This document shows positions 1-9,729 of a stretch of DNA of 64,000 bases, piece by piece. A program made the position numbers and the translations under genes. The notes beneath the pieces were generated by a model. It made no database searches and had not been told where the DNA came from. It worked only from the letters and a program-made list of their open reading frames with translations. The stretch lies in NCBI GenBank assembly GCA_048772705.1, contig JBLWGC010000102.1, positions 33,382 to 97,381 on the forward strand, written 5' to 3'. Positions within the stretch are counted from its first letter, which is position 1. Each line of letters starts with the position of its first letter. The stretch is from Leidyana gryllorum EB-2025a (taxonomy: Eukaryota > Apicomplexa).

Positions 1-1567
1 GGGGGCATCGGGACCAAACTCAGACAAACATTCCGATCCATTCGGAGTCTCCCCCGCAGCAGAGGCAGATGCAGATGCAGAGGCAGACGCAGACGGCCCG
101 GCACCATTCGATGGAGGAGTTGTTTCCTGCTGCTGCTGCGGCTGGGGCTGCTGCTGTTGACCCTGCGCCAAATTGTAAAATACACGCTGCAGAGCGCGAG
201 GCATAGATGACTTGGTGTCACTCGTCGGTGTAGATGGCGGATCCGGGTTCTCGAGCACTTGTTGTATCTCCTCCTCCGTCCAACTACGGTTGTCAAACTC
301 GTCGTGACGAACAGTAAACTCTTCCTCCATCATAGGATCGTCGTCGCTGCTTGCACGCGCCGTCTCCTCCACCATGTCTCCGTCAGATGTCGTAGGCTTT
401 CCTAACCGCCGCCGCTCTCGTAACCATTCACGATCTTCGGGCTTCGTCATCTCCCACACTGAACCTCGAAAGCCACCAACATAGAACAAACATTGTAACA
501 ATGAGTTCAGATAGCATGTAGTCCCATGATTCTTCAAGCCACGGTACCGACGTCGGGTTTCCGTCGTTTGATATTGCAAACCCTGGCTGACCAATGCGTA
601 ACGTATGACCAAACGTTGCTCCGCGCCGCCTATATAGTCTCCCAGTTGCTCCTGTTTCAAGAAACTGTGCCAGCCACGATCCGTCTCAGCGTCGTTGAAC
701 GCAAATCTATCAGTGTGCACCCGAGATCTCGTCCAGTCATTCCAATCAATAGCCGCAATGTAGTATATGACCTCAGAGTATCGCCAAGAGGTCAATCGGT
801 CGTGTTCACCCATCAGCTCAATGCCCTCACGAGGAGGGAGCACTTCAATGAATGCCGAAATACAACCTTGACGCACCCCCTCGTTCGTCCCACATGGAAA
901 TATCATCAACCGAAAGCGGATACCACTTTCAGGAACTTCGTGAATGGGTCCATAGAGCTTCTCCCCTGCTTTTGTTGCGGATTTACGTGCCGCAAAGTTG
1001 TCGATGGCAAACTCATGCTCATTCAGCTCGGCTGAACACGGTGGCAAACCGCGCAGGTTGGAGTAACTGGACCCTGCTTTAGATTTTTGCCACCAGAACC
1101 CGGCTGCCCGCGCCGGCGGGCCCGGCGGCGGCGGCGGCGGGGGCAACGGCATTTGTTGCTCCGGCGCTCCTGATCCCACACTTGTCAATGGCGCCACGCT
1201 TGGCTGCAGCACATTTTCGTCCCCTAAAGTGGATGATTAGGTGTCAATACACGCGTGCAAGTGTGCGCGAAGTGTTTCCAACGCCACGGGAGACGCCCCA
1301 CCGATGTTAATAAGACTCACCCACGGGTTCATTGGGAAGGTTTGGGCTCTCTTGAACGGTCATGTTGCTAGTATCTGAACGTCGGCGTTTTTTGCCTCCA
1401 AGTCGGCACAAGGATTCCTCGATCGATAAGGAGTTTTCGTCACTTGAGCAGTCAACGGCTCGGATAGAATCTATTTCGTGATCAAACGAGTCGTCTGCCG
1501 TGTTAGCTCTGCCCGTGACTCCTTCAGCTTCACTCTCAGAGGGTGGGCAGTCCTTCGCCTCGACCAT
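1..1567 (-). CDS. USP7-type (MATH-USP) ubiquitin carboxyl-terminal hydrolase, 5' part; runs off left edge
   Basis: Deubiquitinating cysteine protease. The start is taken at the ATG at 1565-1567. An acidic/serine-rich N-terminus with a basic GGKKRRR stretch is followed by a 97-nt intron (1224..1320, phase 1) and a proline run. Next comes a MATH-like region (about 1020-560) containing FAIDNF, and then the USP Cys-box GLKNHGTTCYLNSLLQCL near 535-485, in which the C of TTCY is the catalytic cysteine. MATH followed directly by USP is the USP7/HAUSP arrangement. After the Cys-box lies an inserted acidic stretch (about 100 codons), then MPRALQRVFYNL, which matches the USP7 segment preceding the palm. 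The frame continues through poly-Gln and Ser-Ala repeats to the window edge, so the His box lies outside. The insertion between Cys-box and palm is unusual for USP7. It is head to head with DDI1, 124 bp apart. Confidence 0.82.
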
Positions 1568-1691
1568 TCCTGTCGTCCGCACATTACTCAAACCATGATT
1601 ACTACTCACAAGGCTTAGAACTCTTGAGGGCGACCAATGCCTGTGCCTCGAACCAAAACGATAATTTTATGTCTCTGTCCACAGTTGACCA

Positions 1692-3349
1692 ATGAAAGTC
1701 AGTATCATCAATCTGAGTCTAGGTGAGCCCTTGTTGGTGGAATGCGAGTCCATGTGGCAGTATAGAGAACGAAGCGGCTCCTATCAGCCTTGAGGTGGAT
1801 CCAGACACACAGTTGGGAACTCTCAAGTCGCTGATTGAGGTTGAGTTACGGATTCCAACCTTGCGTCAGGAGCTGGTAATTGATGGCTCAACGAATCAGT
1901 GAGTTGTTGTCTGGCTAGTTAGTTCCACTGATTGGGTGTTCCACTCGTAGTGATGACAACAGCACACTTCAAAGCTTGAATGTACACGAGCATGACGTGA
2001 TTGCGGTCCGAGATCGTCAGTCTCTGGTAGGGCCAACTACTACCCCCGGCAGCCTGCAAGAGCGATATGCGTCGATGAATGCCAACCGTCAGACTCAGAA
2101 CATTGAGTTGTTCCGGCAGGGTACGTGATGTTGCTTGTGACGTTGTAGCAACTACACATTCTTTCTGTTTGTCACACAGTCGCGCGAACCCAAGCTGCTA
2201 AGCTGATCAGTGCTATGTCACACCCCCAAAACTTACGTCAATTGGAGCAACAGCAGCCGGCTTTAGCGCAGGCTGTCAAGAATAACGACATTGAAGGGGT
2301 GGTTGACCAATTGGTTCGCACATGGCAATCGTTCAACCAAGGGCCTCAGGATCCACGTGCCCTCTTGGCAATGCAAAACCCAATGTCGGCTGAGGCTCAG
2401 GAATATATGATGGAGCAAATAAGGCAGCAGGCGGTGGACGAAAATCGTGCGTTCGCCTGTGAGGTGATGCCGGAAGCCTTTGGAGACGTAGTGATGTTGT
2501 ATATTCGAGTTGAGGTCAACGATGTGCCGGTATTGGCATTTGTTGACTCGGGTGCACAGGTGAGGTGGATATATGGAGAGAGTTTCGAAGAGCTCATCCT
2601 ACTCTCAGGGTACAATAATGTCTGAGGCTTGCGCGCGGCGATGCGGACTCGAGCGCATCGTGGACAGGCGATATCAGGGAACGGCAACCGGTGTTGGTTC
2701 AGCTCGTGTGGTGGGACGGATCCATCTGGCTCAGATTAAGTGTGGGGGCGTATTTTTCCCCGCTTCATTCACTATATTGGAGAATCAGAACGTAGATTTA
2801 CTATTTGGTTTGGATTTGCTCCGACGACACCAATGCTGTATCGATCTCCGACAGCAAAAGTTGTTCCTGGGTACCGAGACGTCGGTCCCCTTCCTGAGCG
2901 AGGCGGATATCCGAGCGGACCACGAGCAGAATATGATCCAAAGTATGATCAATTCTCCCACTGCGCTCAAATCCGCTGCACAACCGTCGGGCACCAATGA
3001 GCCCACCGAGACTGCTGACCGAAACACGGGCACAGCGGCCGCTGCGCGCAGTACAAGTAATGGTCCAACTGGATCCCGTGTGCGACAGGCTGTGGAGGCT
3101 CTGAGTGCCGCTTCCTCACAACAACAAAGGCGGGGTGTGCATACCCAGGAGGATCTCAATTACGGAGGAATGCTCATCGAAGAGTCGAAGGTTGAGCAGT
3201 AAGTCCGACCGACTATTGTTCTTTGGTGATGTCGCTGGCCACTCGACAGATTGGTGAACCTGGGATTCGATCGAGAGCGGGTCCGACAAGTTCTCCGGGA
3301 ATGTCGAGGAGACACAGAAATGGCAGCCGCTCGTTTGGCTTTCGGCTGA
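1692..3349 (+). CDS. DDI1: DDI1-type ubiquitin-shuttle aspartic protease (UBL-RVP-UBA)
   Basis: Host DNA-damage-inducible protein 1: it brings ubiquitinated clients to the proteasome and carries a retropepsin-fold protease. Six exons; introns 1723..1765, 1899..1950, 2121..2179, 2560..2608 and 3199..3249 join with consistent phase. Order: N-terminal UBL (MKVSIINLSLENEAAP, with EVDPDTQLGTLK), a helical linker region (NPMSAEAQEYMMEQI), the protease with active-site FVDSGAQ split from GTIMSEACARRC by intron 4, then VDRRYQGTATGVG and LLFGLDLLRRHQC, a low-complexity stretch, and a C-terminal UBA (LVNLGFDRERVRQVLREC) ending at TGA 3347. All family domains are present, as in yeast Ddi1, so this is a full-length gene. 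The retropepsin domain belongs to the host family and is not a retroelement. Confidence 0.93.
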
Positions 3350-3508
3350 AGAGAGCGAGAGAGAGAGAGTGAGAGTGAGAGTGTCAGCCAGTGTCGTGGA
3401 CAGAGGACTAGCGACCAATGTGTTGCCCAATGTGATCGTGGAGGAGGGTGAGGGGGGGCGGGGGAATCGCCATTGCCCATCTTTTAGTTTGACCCTAACT
3501 GCCTGACT

Positions 3509-4407
3509 CTATTGATCTGGATGCTCTTCTAGATAGCGATCCCTATTTCGTGCTGCTTCGATGGCTTCCATTACTAAGACGAAATTGTATGGACAACAGA
3601 ATAAGGCTCCCGTCTCGACTCACCTATTCCCCTAAAACCGCGTTCCTCCAGTCTTTGGGCCGCAGCAGCGCGGACAGTGTCCATCTCGGGATTGAGAAGG
3701 TAGTTTTGGAGCTGAGTATTCCCTTGGGCCAAAGCGAATTTAGCATTGCAACCAGTGATGTGGGCAGCCATTTCATTGGCAATATCTCTTGGGAGGCCTC
3801 CCACAACAATGGCATCGGCAACAGCTTCAAGAAGTAGAAAAACATAAGCCGGACCGCAGCCAGCAGCACAGGTCCAGCCCGCTAGGAGGCGTTCCGGAAT
3901 AAAGTAGGCACGTCCAACACATTCAAAGAGTAACTTTGTAAGCTGGAGGTCGGCTTGAGGTGTCTGACTATCCGCACAAATGGCAGTCAGTCCCTCTCGT
4001 GCTTGGGAGGGCGTATTGGGCATTGCACGAACGATACGATCGGTTCCCAGATTCCATGATCTGAGACTTTCGCAAGATATAGATACAACAATCGAAATGA
4101 TAAGTTTGTCGCATAGCAAATTGTCGCGGGCCAATGACTTCAGCACGTCTTGGCAGGTCTCAAAGTTGACCCCGACAATGATTATTTGGGAGTTCTGTGC
4201 CAACTCTGCGGGTGTGGCACATCGCACGCCGTACTGTCGCACACTGGGCAACTTGGAAATGTCGGTTTTACGTGTGGAGGCCCAAACAGAGTCGAAGGAC
4301 ACACGTGTGTCCGCCAACATGCCCTCCATGAGGGCCTGCCCCATGTTGCCACATCCCAGAAAACCTATGCTCGGAAGCTGTTGATGCTGTGGTGATGATG
4401 TGGGCAT
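3509..4407 (-). CDS. Pyrroline-5-carboxylate reductase
   Basis: Last step of proline synthesis: NAD(P)H-dependent reduction of pyrroline-5-carboxylate to proline. An N-terminal Rossmann motif (GFLGCGNMGQALMEGML) starts around residue 14, and the conserved dimerisation/active-site helices follow (MPNTPSQAREGLTAIC; AGCGPAYVFLLLEAVADA; DTVRAAAAQRLEERGFRG). One 50-nt intron (3574..3623) lies near the 3' end. Splicing gives GFRG-IVMEAIEAARNRDR and a short C-terminal tail ending at the stop at 3509-3511; without splicing the frame would read about a dozen unrelated residues. Total is about 282 aa, usual for the family. ATG at 4405-4407. It converges with DDI1, leaving about 160 bp between the two stops. 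Confidence 0.93.
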
Positions 4408-5458
4408 GGTGGCTGTGTGTTGTTGTTGTTGTTGATGTATAACACCTTTTTATTCCCTGGATGCCTCTTGTCTTTCGTAGAAGAGCGTCCGTTTCTGCAA
4501 GCTGCTAAGCTTATGCTGATTGGTGAAGGGCGGCAGCGAAAGGGCTGTCTGGCGGCCTCGATACTTTCCAAGGCGGCTCGTGCACAGAAAAAAGTGTAAA
4601 GAGCTACAAGAAGATGAGCGATGGATGTTCACAGCGTCCCGACTCTCCAATGTGCGATTGTCCCGGGACCTGAGCCCCATTCCTCCGTAACTTTGAATAT
4701 GTAAGCACTTGAGAGGGAGTTAGATTCTGTCAGTCAGTCAATCAGTCAATCAGCTGATGAGTGTGTGTGTGTTATTCGAGGGTGTGGAAAAAGATCGCTA
4801 TCCCTCGGTAGTCTCCTTGGCACTCGCAATAGTAGAGGGTTCTCTCGAGGGGCCGAGCTTGTGCTCTGTTCTGTACACTCCCCTCGAGAATGTGAATGGG
4901 TTTTCACGGGCACCGATAGCTTCTGTACATCATTGTTGCGCCGTCGCCTCGCCCCATTTTGATTCCAGTTGAGATTTCTTCAGTTGCAAGTTGTGTATTA
5001 ATTTCTCCGGTGGGTCACAGTGAGACATCGATATCTGTACAATAGCCCTTCACAGTCAATGCGACCAATGAAGGGAAGAACTTCTTCCAAAAAAGAAGGA
5101 GTTAGTTGTCTACTTGACGACAGCCAGTCCAATCGACCTTCGCTTTAGTATATCCACATTATCAACACCAACTTCAGGGTTGATCCGGAATATACCGCCG
5201 ATCGACGACTTACCACTGCCAATAGACAGTCGGATATTCAGAGTTGAGTGTAAGTGTGAGTGAGTGAGTGTGTGTGTGTGTGTGAAGTGAGTAAGTGGAT
5301 CTCCACATCAGGAACAAGGCCGCCATCCGCGAGAGCGGTGTGTCCTGTGTGGATGAAAGTCTTCGTATTAATGGAATGTAGTATGTGTGTGTGTGGCTTG
5401 GTCTTCTCTTTCTTCGTGTGTGGGCGGCTCCTTGCATGTGTGGTGGAATTAGTGGAGA
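4408..5458. other. Intergenic block with one weak small ORF
   Basis: This stretch lies between the divergent start of P5CR and the 3' end of the next minus-strand gene. A plus-strand frame at 4435..4599 (54 codons, starting MYNTFLFPGC) and an overlapping plus frame reading to 4689 (ending RDLSPIPP) have protein-like composition, but neither has a recognised family nor a convincing splice model linking them. The rest holds TG/TC-rich low complexity, for example the CAGT/CAAT tetranucleotides near 4731-4755 and a TG run near 5267-5283. I see no RNA gene or other clear signal. Confidence 0.3.
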
Positions 5459-7111
5459 TTAGTCATATGTGTAAATCCAATCGATAGTTCGCTGAAAGCA
5501 GGCATTGTCGTCGCCAAGTTTAATCAGGCCGTAGGGTTCTCTGGTGTCGCCGCTGACCCGAATTATGTCCAATGGGTAGTGGCGACGTCCAGCTTCAAAC
5601 GCACACAACCCGACGTCGCGGAACATCACGACCTGACCATCAATATAGACTTTGGTGGGGGTTACATCTCCGTATACCAATCCGCGCTCCGCCATGTGCA
5701 TCTCAAATTCACGCAAACGGTCGACCACGGCATCGCGATCGGCGTCAGTTAGCACTGCGTCCACGAGTGGAACCGCTGCAGGTGCGCGCCGCTGTACCAC
5801 CGCTACATAGTCACCTGTGCGTTCTAATCCAAGTAAAGCTGGGGATGCCCCCAGTTCTGCTAACGCCCGCGCCGCTATGGCGCATGGACACCGCCGCGTA
5901 AACCACACAGTGACTAGTGTTGCTGGTAGAAAGGAGGTCGCGACGGTGCGCCCTTCGAACACCAATTCACTTGCTCCCAAGTCGTCAAAGTCGAGTTTTA
6001 GCTGTCGCTCATAGATCAGCGACACACTAAGACCATTTGGGGCCTTTAGGGCCTCTTCGCAACAACATTGTTCATCTGCTCGGTGTAAGTTGTCAATGGG
6101 AAGCAAGCTAAAGTACCGCAGATAGGGATCGTACCCCACATTCAGCTTCTCTATCGGTGACGCTGGGCATAGTCGACTGAGCCATGGAGCAAATTCAGAC
6201 CACATACTCGGTGCTCGCTTTGGACACGCCAATGCGAAGATCCGCATAGCGTGCAACCCGCACGCCAAACTTTGAAGTATAGCTTCGCGGTTTCCGCTGA
6301 GACAGTATACTTCTTTGTAGGTTTCAGCTGCTGTGAAGTGCGCCTCGTCAACGGGCAATTTGATTAACGCGCCAAAGGCAACACTTCCTCCTGAAAACCC
6401 GAGATCGAACACCAAGTCACGTCACGACGAAGATAGATAAATAGCATCATGTAAGTGTGTGTGTATGTATGTATGCAGGTCAGCTCCCGTCCCCGTTGCC
6501 ACAACCACAAGTTGCGGATATGGAAGAATGCGCGCGAACTCCTCGTCAATGGAATCTCCCGGCTTACCTGCTATTACCAGCAGGGGACTGGCGGCTAGCA
6601 TTCCTTTAGGTGCTGCGAACTGGGTGCTTAGGAGTGCGGCTTCTTGAATCACCACTGTCAAACCCCCTTTTGTTGAACACTTCAACTTGCAAATGCCCGA
6701 AAAGGCACCGCCAAGTAGATCGAAGTCCGCATAGGTAGCTGGCACCTGGTTCACATTCGCTGTTCCGAAAAGAGCACACAACAATGCGTGCATTGATTGA
6801 CGCGCTTCTACTCCGGCAGCGATTGTGCCATCTGCCAAGGAGACTAGCGTTGTGGCCGCTTGTGCACACAGTCGTTTCTCTTCTGCACTCGTCAGCCGCC
6901 AGGCTAAATCGTCAAATAACTTCTCGCAGTACCTGGCCACGGACTCAAATAGTAGTGGGCCCGGAACTGGCGGAGATAGCCTGTGCCCCACCCGAGCACA
7001 AATCAGAGTGATCTCGCTCAGTTCAAGCTTCGCTCGGGCAAGTGCTTGGCTCCCCGCCTTGCATTGTCGGACGGGGTTCCAGATTCGGCCCTGTAAGGCG
7101 CCTAGCAACAC
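5459..7111 (-). CDS. Crinkler-like protein: restriction-nuclease-type region plus degenerate kinase-like domain (5' end unresolved)
   Basis: Two minus-strand exon blocks (7111-6424 and about 6414-5459) belong together. The junction near 6380-6425 has more than one workable acceptor and runs through a CA-repeat. The first block has a helical part, then a segment (GGLTVVIQE, then ASPLLVIAGKPGDSIDEEFA and QLVVVATG) whose order recalls the PD-(D/E)XK module of Crinkler/CRN proteins. The second block ends with a kinase-like C-lobe: a helix followed by AERGLVYGDVTPTKVYIDG and VVMFRDVG, then RRHYPLDIIR and a final GDDNACFQRTIDW. That order matches the catalytic loop, DFG region and closing motif of CRN-type kinases, although the core looks partly degenerate. 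No in-frame ATG was found upstream. A 25-nt GT-AG stretch (7087..7111) may be an intron leading to an earlier exon. The family assignment is inference from motif order only. Confidence 0.42.
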
Positions 7112-7556
7112 TTACCGTACACCAACCATGCAGACATACCTTTGTACATATCTAGACACCAACTCCCCAAATTGTAAACAAAAAGTAACACCGACTATCA
7201 AATCCACCAAAGAGACGCAACGGCTATCTGTCTCCTATGCAAAGCTATAAGGCCCCCCAACTGAATGCACCTGGGGACTCCCCGCCTCCGCCTCCGCATC
7301 CCCTCCTTCAAATGTCTCCGCAGTCCGCACCACCATATTCACAAACCCGTAGACTCGCCCGCCGTCCCTATCACCAACCTCTCACAGTACCCACAAACAC
7401 TCACTGATATACGTAAGTACACTGAACCATCAGACAATCATCAGCAAACACCAAGTAACAGTGGTCAGGAACCCGCGAACTTGACACCGGCCGCCCAACC
7501 ACCTTCAGCAGCGAAGAGAACCTCGCATACTTGAGCACTCTCCTACATTCCCAACA
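7112..7556. other. Intergenic or 5' exon/intron region, no clear gene
   Basis: Between two minus-strand genes. The plus strand is very C-rich (runs of CCxCC), and open frames there have the monotonous composition of such sequence. It may contain the missing first exon(s) of the Crinkler-like gene to its left and its promoter. I see no recognisable protein or RNA signal. Confidence 0.3.
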
Positions 7557-8340
7557 TCAGATCACATCAATCTCAACCACCCACCGATGCTCCGATCTCA
7601 ATGTATTCTCTTTATTCGCAGGGATCACCGTCGTCCCAGCCAGAAGCCACTGACTCGCCGTCGCAGGCCCCGACGTTGTTATCCTCAATGGAACGTATTG
7701 TTGCAGGCCATCGTAACCCGAACCCTCCGACGCCGGGAAAGCACACAGTGTCACCTGACATTCAAACCAGCTCAACTAAAACTCCCAATAAGATACTCAC
7801 AGTGCCCGAGTCCTGATGCTTATGCTCGCGGTCCAACTGCGTCTTCAACTCCGTAAGAAGCGCCGGTACAACCGGCAACTTATCAAACTCGTCACCTCGG
7901 ATGTCCCCAAAACCGTCATATGTGTCATCCGTCGCCAGTTGAGTGATCAACGTTTCAGTCCGTAGCGTCGGACATGACAACTCTGTCGTCGATACTCGTA
8001 GTTTCTGGCCAATCAACACAAATTCGATAATGTCGGTTTCTCTCTCTCGCAACTCTATTGCTCGCTGCAAGTTCACCCCAGACACCTCAATGGTCGGATA
8101 GTCACGGCGGTGGTCATATTTACTGAAGAAGCTCGAAGGATACGACACAGCTATTGCTGTTGCATCTTGGATGAATTTCGTTTGCAGTACCAATCGATCA
8201 ACACTCGGAAACAGAGAGACACGCCAAGCAAGTGATTTGGGCGCCAGACTTGCCAGATGCTTCAGTGTGTCATCAAAGAGCTGCGCATGAGCTGGTGACA
8301 ACTCCGCATACCATTCATCCGGCAGACCTTCCTGTACCAT
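7557..8340 (-). CDS. Unknown protein, possibly sliding-clamp-like (Hus1/Rad1/PCNA fold)
   Basis: Two exons, ATG at 8338-8340. Exon 1 is exactly 180 codons (8340..7801), followed by a 25-nt intron 7776..7800 with GTGAGT donor and TTTTAG acceptor, and then a second exon of 72 codons with TGA at 7557-7559. Without splicing the frame stops within a dozen codons, so the tiny intron is well supported. The protein (about 252 aa) has no unmistakable motif. Its spacing resembles one half of a DNA sliding clamp: a helix with LFDDTLKHLASLA, a strand VDRLVLQTKF, AIAVSYPSSFFSKY, then VSGVNLQRAIELRERETDII. Hus1 and PCNA have similar 'FF..y ... vnl..l...l......i.i' layouts. Clamp identity is a guess from pattern; the gene model itself is firmer. 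Confidence 0.45.
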
Positions 8341-8419
8341 TCTCTTATTTATCTCAACTTAAAGCTTCTTTCTTCCTTAGATTCTTTCACACAATCGTCA
8401 CGTCACGTCTATAAATAGC

Positions 8420-9664
8420 CTAACCAGATGTGCATTTAGTCGCTAATAATCCAGGTTTCTCGCACTGACACGGCTCCGCACCTGTTTCGATCGGCTTCAT
8501 CGGGTTCTCCAGGCTTTTTATAGCCTCCCAAGAGAATCCCTCGCGTCCAAAGTGGCCATAGGCTGCGGTTCCCGCGTACACCGGTTGTCGCAGATTCAGG
8601 TAGTTGATGATTCGACCAGGCCGGAAATCGAAGGCGCTACGTACAATATCCTCCAACAAGCAGTCATTCAGGTCCTCTCGACAAGTTCCATAGGAGTCGA
8701 CATAAAGAGACAAGGGCTCCACCAGTCCAATGCCGTAACTCACTTGTACCAGAACCCGTTGGGCCAAACCAGCCGCAACGATAGATTTAGCCACATGGCG
8801 AGCCATATAAGCAGCGGATCGGTCCACTTTCGTGGGGTCCTTGCCGGAGAATGCGCCCCCGCCGTGACTCCCCCAACCTCCGTAGGTGTCGACAATGATC
8901 TTGCGTCCAGTCAGACCCGCGTCGCTATTGGGACCTCCAATGGTGAATCGGCCGCTGGGGTTTATGATGAACAGGGTTTTGGCATCCAGCATCTCTTTTG
9001 GTACCACGGGCAATATGACCAGATTCTTCACATCCTCTTGAATTTGTTGATTGGAAACATCCGGCGAATGTTGTACAGAAACCAGGACCGTGTGTACTCT
9101 TTTCGGCTTAATATGTCCTTGTGCCTCTCGTACATATTCCACAGTCACTTGTGTTTTGGCATCGGGGCGCATCCACGGACAAAGACCCTCTTTGCGAACC
9201 TGGGAAATACGTTCAGCCAGGCGGCTGGCCAAACTGTGCGACATCGGCATCATCTCTGCGGTGTCATCACAAGCATATCCAAATACATGGCCTTGGTCGC
9301 CGGCGCCGATATCATCTTCACTTCGACCGATATGTACTCCCTGAGCTATGTCGGGGCTTTGCTCGCAGATGGCGACTTTCACTTCCATAGTGCGGTAGTC
9401 CAGCCCTTTCTCTTCGCTATCGTATCCAACTCGCCGAACCGTATCACGCACCACCTTCTCATAGTCCACCTGTCCATGACACGTAATCTCACCAAAGACC
9501 ATCACGAAGTTTGGACGGGCACAAGTTTCACAAGCAACCTTCGCATTAGGGTCAACACGCAGACAAGCATCCAGGATAGCGTCACTTATTTGGTCACAGA
9601 GCTTATCAGGGTGCCCTTCAGATACGGATTCCGAAGTAAAGATAAAGGTCCGTTCGTTCGGCAT
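8420..9664 (-). CDS. S-adenosylmethionine synthetase
   Basis: Cytosolic enzyme making S-adenosylmethionine from methionine and ATP, the methyl donor for methylation and polyamine synthesis. Intronless, 414 aa, close to the usual 380-400. Signature motifs are visible: [20 protein letters not shown] at the N-terminus (ATP site), [16 protein letters not shown], the second signature [20 protein letters not shown], and [16 protein letters not shown] strands ([15 protein letters not shown]). The C-terminal tail after [20 protein letters not shown] is about 35 residues and ends with a Cys-containing extension. ATG at 9662-9664, divergent from the importin-alpha-like gene with only 65 bp between the two starts. 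A long antisense frame covers nearly the whole gene and is a shadow. Confidence 0.97.
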   Translation of the reverse strand: MPNERTFIFTSESVSEGHPDKLCDQISDAILDACLRVDPNAKVACETCARPNFVMVFGEITCHGQVDYEKVVRDTVRRVGYDSEEKGLDYRTMEVKVAICEQSPDIAQGVHIGRSEDDIGAGDQGHVFGYACDDTAEMMPMSHSLASRLAERISQVRKEGLCPWMRPDAKTQVTVEYVREAQGHIKPKRVHTVLVSVQHSPDVSNQQIQEDVKNLVILPVVPKEMLDAKTLFIINPSGRFTIGGPNSDAGLTGRKIIVDTYGGWGSHGGGAFSGKDPTKVDRSAAYMARHVAKSIVAAGLAQRVLVQVSYGIGLVEPLSLYVDSYGTCREDLNDCLLEDIVRSAFDFRPGRIINYLNLRQPVYAGTAAYGHFGREGFSWEAIKSLENPMKPIETGAEPCQCEKPGLLATKCTSG

Positions 9665-9729
9665 CGCTACAGACTATATGCCATATAAACAAAAATCACT
9701 CACTCGCCGGGCGGAAAAAACAGGCAGTC

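Noticed and set aside
2430-2900. Retropepsin motif (FVDSGAQ, LLFGLDLLRRH) that could suggest a retroelement.
   Set aside because: It sits between UBL and UBA domains in a spliced gene, the host DDI1 arrangement; no integrase, reverse transcriptase or LTR is nearby.
6440-6480. A plus-strand GTAAGT...TGCAG segment that looks like an intron.
   Set aside because: The surrounding coding sequence is on the minus strand; the segment is a TG-repeat whose complement is near the junction of the two exon blocks.
8552-9688. A 378-codon plus-strand open frame.
   Set aside because: It is the mirror of the S-adenosylmethionine synthetase gene and has no motif of its own.
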